A DNA stretch of 64,000 nucleotides, from contig NZ_OY764327.1 of the NCBI RefSeq assembly GCF_963668385.1, positions 4,250,501-4,314,500 of the forward strand, written 5' to 3'. The notes below the pieces were generated by a model, which saw only the letters and a program-made list of their open reading frames with translations, had not been told where the DNA came from and searched no databases. The stretch is from an uncultured Carboxylicivirga sp. GTDB lineage: Bacteria > Bacteroidota > Bacteroidia > Bacteroidales > Marinilabiliaceae. The position numbers were made by a program, and so were the translations under genes. Below are positions 53,281 through 62,200 of this stretch, piece after piece (positions within the stretch are counted from its first letter, which is position 1; the number at the start of each line of letters is the position of its first letter).

Positions 53281-56200
53281 ATGGAAAAGAACTACACCTC
53301 ACTAAATAAAAAAATATTACCCGTTATAGCAGCATTGTTATTAACGTTTGGTTTTATAAATACAGCACAAAGTCAAAGTTGTGTTACTTATCTGCATTGT
53401 GATAACGGTGCGGATGTTTTGTTAGATTGCCCTGATGTTCCAACATGGACAGAGTATTTTTGGGAAGTAACTGAAAAAGTGGGTGGTACTGGTAATCCTG
53501 GTACCGTTATTCCCGAACTTACCCGAGTAGATGGCTCAGATTATTACTTTACACCAAGTAATGTTCCTGCAGCCTATTTAAACAGGGAGATTTTGATTGT
53601 TTGTGTTAAGGGTACGCCCTCTAACCGCCAAGGACAATTATGGTCTGCTGTTCGTATTATTGGTGCACCCGATGATTCTTTTACTTTAACAGGTGATACT
53701 GAGGCGTGTTTAAATAGTCCGTTTACCTTGACACTCTCAGGTTCACAGGATTTTACTATTTCGTATAAATTATATCGCGAAGGTTCAGGTGGTGTTTTAT
53801 TAGACTGGCCTGGAGATAATGGTCCGATAGATTTTACATTATCAGAATCTACAGCAGGCACTTATAAATATTATGTCATTGCTGAAGGTGCTGCTTGTTC
53901 TTCAACTATACCAGCCGATCCGGCTAATTATCCTCAAGTAATAGTTCATTCTAAACCTACTATTACTATTGGTAATGATGGGCCTAAATGTGCGGGTGAG
54001 GATATTCAGCTCTCAGGAGGTGAAAATGGTATGATAACTTATAGCTGGTCGGGCCCCGGAGGATATTCTAGCAGTGATCAAAATCCTTTATTGTCGAATG
54101 TGTCAGCAAGCGATCAAGGGACTTATACATTAAATATAACTGATGGTAATGGTTGTGAAAATACTGCAACAACTGACGTTACCGTTTGGAGTTTGCCAGA
54201 GGTTACAGCAAGTAATACGGGGCCAATTTGTGAAGACGGCTCTGTTACACTTCAAGCTGCTGTAACAAGCGGTACTGCTCCTTATTCTTTCGAATGGACA
54301 AAACTTCCGGGTTCAACAGTTATTTCAACCGATCAGGATTATGTGATTGATCCGGTTACATTATCGGATGCTGGTACTTATGAAGTTTCTGTTACTGATG
54401 CAAACTCTTGTGTAGCAAGTGTTGCCGATCAAACTACGTTGGTTGTTAACGATCGTCCTACTGTTAGTTTAGCTTATAATAATCCTGTTTGTGAAGGATT
54501 AGACTTGGTTTTAACCGCTACACCAGCAGGAGGGACCACTAATTATGTTACGTATACATGGTACAAAAACGGAAGTCAGATTGGAACAAGTGCTGTAAAT
54601 ACTTTTACAATCGCTGCAACAGTTGCTCCGGATGATGATGGTGAATATAGTGTAACTGTGGTGGATGATGCCGGATGTCTAAGTGATCCGGCTTTGGTTG
54701 ATGTTACAATACATCCTCGTACACAGGCAACAGCCGATAATGATGGCCCTGTTTGTGAAGGTGAAGATGTGCAATTGACCGGTGGTCCTGGTGGTATGAC
54801 AAGTTATTCATGGACAGGTCCTAATGGATTCACTAGTGGAGATCAGAGTCCACTGCTGTCAACTGTTACCTTGGCAATGGCAGGAGATTATACATTAACA
54901 ATTGTTGATGGTAACACTTGTACAACTAGTGCAACTACTACGGTTGTTGTTAATGAAAGAGCTACTATTAACGCCTTAAACGATAGTCCTGTTTGTGAAG
55001 GTGAAGATGTAAATTTAACATCTAATGTAACCGGAGGTACCGGACCATTTACGTATAGCTGGACTAAGTTGCCTTCAGCAACCGAAATTAGTAATCAAGC
55101 AGCTTTTACTTTAAGCAATGTTACTGTTGCTGATGCTGGTCAGTACCAGTTAGTAGTTACTGATGATAATGGTTGTGATGCTGTTGCTCCATCCATTACT
55201 AATGTAGTTATAAATCCGGTGGCCACTATCACTGCTGATAATGACGGGCCTGTTTGTGTTGATGGAACAGTTGCTTTTTCTTCTACTGTTACAGGAGGTA
55301 CTGGTCCATTTACATATAATTGGGTTTATGTACCAACGGGAACAACCGTTAGTACTTTAGATGCTTTTACTATTGACCCTGCCACATTAGCAGATGCTGG
55401 CGAGTATCAATTAACAGTGGTGGATGATAAAACATGTTCGCCAACTCCTGTTTCTACAATCTTGATTGTTAATCAACGTCCAACAGTTACAATATCTTAT
55501 AATAATCCTGTTTGTGAGAATGAAGATTTAGTGTTAACTGCCACAGCTAATGGAGGTAGTACTGTTTATACCGAATATGTTTGGTATAAGGGTGGTGTTG
55601 AGATAAATAGAGGAGCTTCAAATACTTATACAATTGCTGGAGTTACTCCGGCTGATGATGATATTTATTCAGTAACTGTTCAGGATGATGAAGGTTGTAT
55701 TAGCGATATAGCAGATGTTGTTGTTACTGTTCATCCAACTCCAGCTGTAACAGCTGGTAATGATAGCCCTGTCTGTGCTGGAGAGAATGTGCAGTTAACA
55801 GGTGGCCCAGGTTCAATGACTACATATGCATGGACTGGTCCAAATGGTTACACAAATGGAGCTCAAAGTCCTGTATTAACTTCGGTTACTACAGCAATGG
55901 CTGGAACTTATACTTTAACGGTTACTGATGGTTTTACTTGTACAGCCAGTGCGAGCACAGATGTAATAATTAATGATGTTAATGTTGGCTTGAGTATAAA
56001 TCCTGCTCCTCCTGGAACTAAAGTATGTGAGTATACAAATCTCAATTTTGTTGCAACTGCTAGTTTAGGTTCGGGCGATTATACATATTTGTTTAATGTT
56101 AACGGTGTTGATCAAGCTAATCCTACAAATAGTAATAATATAGTTGTATCAATTACTCAGAATACAACTGTTATTGTTACCGTAACCGATAATGTAACAG

Positions 56201-59200
56201 GTTGTAGTGATAGTGATTCGCAAACTATTGAGATGGTTCCAGCTCCTTCTGTTTCAATAACAAGTCCAGTAGATGGAGCTGAGTTTTGTTATGGTGAACC
56301 AGTTACAATTACTGCACTTCCTTACGATGCAGATTTCACTTATGAGTTTTTCTATAACGATGGAAGTGGAGATGTATCTTTAGGTGCTGCTTCTAACAAT
56401 AACACAATTACAGTTACTGGTGGTTTTACTTCAGATGTAAGTATTTATGTAATTACAAATAATTCATTTGGTTGTAACTCTCAATCAAGTGACATCAATC
56501 TTGTTATAAATCCTTTGCCAGTACCAACCATAACTGGAGATTTAACACCTTGCGAAAATAATGCAGTTACTTATACTACTGAATCAGGAATGTCGAATTA
56601 CGTATGGACATTTACAGGTGGTACTATAGTTTCTGGAGGTAATGGTTCTGATTTTATTGAAATTAATTGGACTACACCGGGTTCAACTACTTTGAGTGTA
56701 ACTTATACAAATACAAAAGGTTGTGATCCTTCTTCAGCAACAACTGCTAATATTGAAGTTGGAGCATTGCCAATTATTACCATTTCAGGAGATAGTGAAG
56801 TTTGTTTAAGTGAAACATCTATATATACCACTGAATTAGGCATGTCAAGTTATGTTTGGACAGTTAACGGAGGTACAATAGATTCCGGACAAGGTTCTAA
56901 TTCGATTAATGTTACATGGGATACTGAAGGAGCCGGGTATGTAGAAGTTAATTATGTTAATTCAGTTGGGTGTACATTAGCAACACCTCAAAGATTAGTT
57001 GTTAATGTTAATGCTATACCTACACCTACCATAACTGGTGATTTTGAATTATGTATAAATGAAGTTAAAACTTATTCAACTGAAGCAGGAAAAAGTAATT
57101 ATCAATGGGTTGTTACCAATGGTACAATTCAGGGGGCTTCCGATCAGGCAACTGTGGATGTGCTTTGGGATGTTGAAACAGGGCCATGGTCTATAAGTGT
57201 TAATTACGAAGAGTCGGCTGCCAGTTGTTCAGCAGCATCACCAACTGTTGAAACTGTAACTGTTAATCCTTTACCGGTACCAACTATAACTGGCGATTTA
57301 GCACCATGCGAAAACAGTACAGTTATTTATACTACAGAATCTGGAATGTCAAATTATGTATGGACATTCAGTGGTGGTAATATTGTATCGGGTGGTAATG
57401 GTTCAGATTTTATCGAAATTAATTGGACTGCATCTGGTCCAACAACATTGAGTGTAACTTATACTAATACAAAAGGTTGCGATCCTTCATCAGCTACAAT
57501 AGCTAATATAGAGGTTGGAGCTTTACCATCTATTTCCATCACTGGTAATAACGAAACTTGTTTAAATACAACAACTGTATATGCCACAGAATCAGGCATG
57601 TTAAGTTATGTTTGGGCAGTTAGTGGTGGTACAATAGATTCCGGACAAGGAACTAATTCGATTGAAGTTACATGGGATACTCCAGGAGGGGGATATGTTG
57701 AAGTTAATTATGTTAATACTGTTGGTTGTACATTAGCTACTCCATACAGAATACCAGTTAATGTAAATAATTTGCCAGTACCGACTATTACAGGTGATTT
57801 AGAATTATGCTTGAATGAAGTAAAAACTTATTCAACCGAAACTGGAAAAAGTAATTATCAATGGGCTGTAACAAATGGATCCATTCAAGGTGCTACAGAT
57901 CAGGAAACTGTTAACGTGTTGTGGGATGTTGAAACAGGACCATGGTCAATTAGTGTAAACTATGAAGAGTCGGCAGGTAATTGTTCAGCAGCTTCTCCAA
58001 CTGTTGAAAATGTTACAGTTAATCCTTTACCAGTGCCAACTATAACAGGAGATTTAGCTCCTTGTGAAAATAGTGTTGTTACATATACCACAGAACCTGG
58101 AATGTCGAATTATATCTGGTCATATCCTGATGGACAATTAGTTTCTGGTGGTAATGGAAATGATTTTGTCGAAATAAGATGGCCAAATTCCGGATCAACA
58201 ACTTTAACTGTAAATTATACAAATACTAAGGGTTGTAATCCATTGTCTGCAACGACTGTCAATATTGAAGTTGGAGAAATTCCAATTATATCTATTATAG
58301 GTCAAACAGAAGTTTGTTTAGATGAAACTATTACTTACTCTACTGAGAGTGGAATGTCTGGTTATGTGTGGTCAGTAAATGGTGGAACAATTAATTCTGG
58401 TCAATCTACTAATTCAATCGAGGTTACATGGAATACTGCTGGAGGAGGATATGTTGAAGTTAATTATGTTAATCCTGTTGGATGTTCACTGCCTACTCCT
58501 GAAAGACGTGTTGTTACAGTTTATAATAGACCAACTCCTACAATTACCGGAGATTTAAATGTTTGTTTAAATGATACAAAAACATATTCAACTCAAACAG
58601 GAAGAAGTAATTATGTTTGGATAGTTACTGGTGGAATAATTGTGGGTCCTGCTGATCAAGAGTCTGTTGATGTACTATGGGATGATGCAGCTGGACCATG
58701 GTCAATTAGTGTTAATTATGAAGAAACTGCCGGAAGTTGTGCTGCATTAGTGCCAACTTCAGAAGTAGTAAATGTTAATCCACTTCCAGATCCAACTATT
58801 ACCGGACCTACAGATGTTTGTGCGAATACTGGTGGCCATATATATAGTACCGATTCAGGAAATGGCTCGTATGTGTGGACCATTGTTGGTGGACCAACGG
58901 TGGGTACAATCGACTCTGGTGCAAATTCAGAATCAGTAGAAGTTACCTGGTTAACTGCAGGTACTCAATATATTGAAGTAACATATATTGATGGAAATGG
59001 ATGTTCTCCATCAGCGCCAAAACAGTACGAGGTAGTTGTAAACGCTTTGCCTGTGCCAACAATCTCAGGTCCTGCAACTGTTTGTAACGGAACTACAATT
59101 ACTTATTCAACTGAATCTGGAATGTCAAATTATTTCTGGGAAGTTGATGCTGGTGGAACTATAATTGGTTCAAATACTAATTTTGAGGTTACGATCCAAT

Positions 59201-62200
59201 GGACAGCTATTAATAATCAAAATATACGGGTAAGTTATACGGATACAAATGGTTGTGATGCTGCTAGTGCTTCGGAATTAACTGTTAATGTTACTGATTT
59301 GCCAAATCCAACTATAAGTGGTTTGGATAATGTTTGTGAGGGTCATACTATAACCTATACAACTGAATCTGGTGCTGTTAATTATGATTGGCAAATAACC
59401 GGAGGTACTATTGTTAGCGATCCTACATTGTCGACAGTTGATGTTGTTTGGGCTGATCCAACAGCACCTACACATGAAATAAGTGTTAACTATGAGTTGT
59501 TTGCATGTCCTGCTTCTAGTCCTTTTGTTTTACCGGTTACTGTAAATCCTGTTCCAACAGTAAGTTTAACTGGTGATAACGAGGCTTGTTTAAATACCAC
59601 TGTTACTTATACAACCGAGTCCGGACAAAACAATTATGTATGGAATGTTACAGGAGGAACAATTACAAATTCAGCTCCATATAGTAATGAAGTGACTGTA
59701 CTTTGGGATGTTGTAGGTACAGGAACGATTGATGTAAATTACCAAAATGGTAGTGGTTGTTATGCAGTAAATCCAACGCAACTCGAAGTTCAAGTACATT
59801 CATTACCTATACCAACAATTTCTGGTGATGCAGTAGTTTGTAATACATATTCAAGTGTATATCGTACAGAATTAGGTATGAGTAATTATAACTGGCAGTT
59901 GTCGGGTGGTGGAACGATTGTATCAGGAGATGGTACTGAAGAGATTACTGTATTATGGAGTACTATTGGTGATTATACTCTAACTGTAGAGTATGATGAT
60001 GTTAATACTTGTGGGGTAGCTACTCCAGCATCAATGGATATTACCGTTCAAGAAACTCCAGTTCCTACAATCGCAGGGCCTGTAGTAACTTGTAATGATA
60101 ATGTTTCGATTTACTCTACCGAAACTGGTAAGCAAAATTATATTTGGAATGTACCTGTTGAGGGTACAATTGTTTCAGGTGATGGTACTGAAACTATATC
60201 AGTACTTTGGAATACAACTGGTACACATACAATTTCTGTAAATTACGAAAATCTAAACGGTTGTGCTGGACTTACAGCAACTGAGATGGATGTTTTAGTG
60301 AATCCTTTATCAGGTGTAACTTTAAATGCGACATCAACCAATGTTATTGTGGGTACACCAATTGATTTCACTGCAAATGGTACTGATGTTGTAAATTATG
60401 TATTTAAAGTAAATGAAGTAGAGGATGCTTCTCATGATGGATCTGCAACATATACATGGACGCCTACTGATGTAAGTGATGATAATTCAATCATCAGAGT
60501 AATTGCTGAAACGAGTACGGGATGTAAGGATAGTGCCGAAATTGTAATTAGTGTTTTTGATGGTGTTATTCCAACAAATGTATTGCCAGTTGAGCAGACT
60601 TATTGTGAAGGTAGTCCTGATGCTCTGTCTATTTATGTTGCTCCTGATATTTTACAAGGGGTTACTTATGAATTGATTCGTAATGAAGATAATCAGTTAA
60701 TAGCTTCAACAAATGTGACTTCACCAACTACTGAAGTTAGATGGACGCATGGTGTTGATGGTGTTGATTTATCATATGTAGGTGTTGCAACGTATAGAGT
60801 AGAGGCATTTTGGCCAGCAGTACCTGGTGATAGAGTTACTATGAATGGTACTGCTCAAATTACAGAAGTTACTTTACCTGTTGTACAGGATATGAGCCCA
60901 ATTGGTACTGTTACAGACTGTAATAACTATGAAATTACCTTGTTAGGTTCTGAATTAGGAATGGAATACGAGTTGTATATCGATGGTAACCCAACAGGAC
61001 AAACTGTGCCAGGTGATGGTAATGCTATAACTTTTGGAGTTCAAAATGCAGCTGGTGTTTATACTATTATAGGTTACAATTTATTAAACTCTTCATGTCA
61101 GGTTACAATGAATGGTACATTTACAATCGATGTGCCTGGTGTAGCTAAATTCAATTTAATAGCAATTGGTGGAAGTACAAATTATTGTGCTGGTGAAGAT
61201 GGTATTCAATTAGGACTAGATGGATCAGAAGTTAATGTTATTTATCAATTAAAGGATAACACAGGAAACACTCTTGATACTCAAACAGGAACTGGTTCTG
61301 AATTAACATTTAGTGGATTATACAAAGCTGGTACTTACTCTGTCATTGTTGAAATAAGTGGAGGATGTGTATTCCCAATGAATAATACAGTTGTAATTGT
61401 TGAAGATGCCTTGCCAGTTATATATAATGTAATGGCAGAAAATGATGGTCATTATTGTGTGGATAATCCTAATGGAGTAGAAATATATCTTGATGATCAG
61501 GAAGATGGTGTTGAATATCAATTATACCGAGATAATTCTCCTGTGGGTTCACCAATTACAGGGGTTACTGGTAGTGGTATATTATCGTTTGGTTCATATA
61601 CAGAAGAAGGAGTATACACAGTTTCTGCAAGTAATCAAGCAACTAGTTGTTCGGAATGGATGAATGGTCAGGTCACTGTTATTAGTGATCCTTTACCAAC
61701 AGGATTTGTAGTTTCTACTGATGGAGATTATTGTACGGGAGGAACAACTTTTATATACTTAAGTGGTTCTGAGACGGGTGTTGAGTATCGTTGGGAACGA
61801 GAAGGAGATTTAGCAACAGGTGCTTGGATTACAGGTACTGGATCTGAATTATCTTTTGAAGTTTCAGAAACTGATACATATTTTATTGTAGCCAGAAGAA
61901 ATGATGGACTTACATCTTGTGCAAATGAGATGTTACCACGAGTAACGATTGCAGAGAAACCTTATGCCGATTTAAGTAAAACCTTATCAATAAAAACAGG
62001 AACTGGCTTAGATTGTAATAATGGAGCTGTTATTATTGTCGAAGACTCTGAAGAAGGTGTCATCTACGAATTAGCTAAAGGTGGTGTGCGAACTGGAAAT
62101 ACAGTAGTTGGTATAGCAAATCAGGATGTTGAATTTATGGCTGTTGTAGATAAAGATGCCACTTATCAGGTATATGCTAATTTAAATGGTTGTGAAGCTT

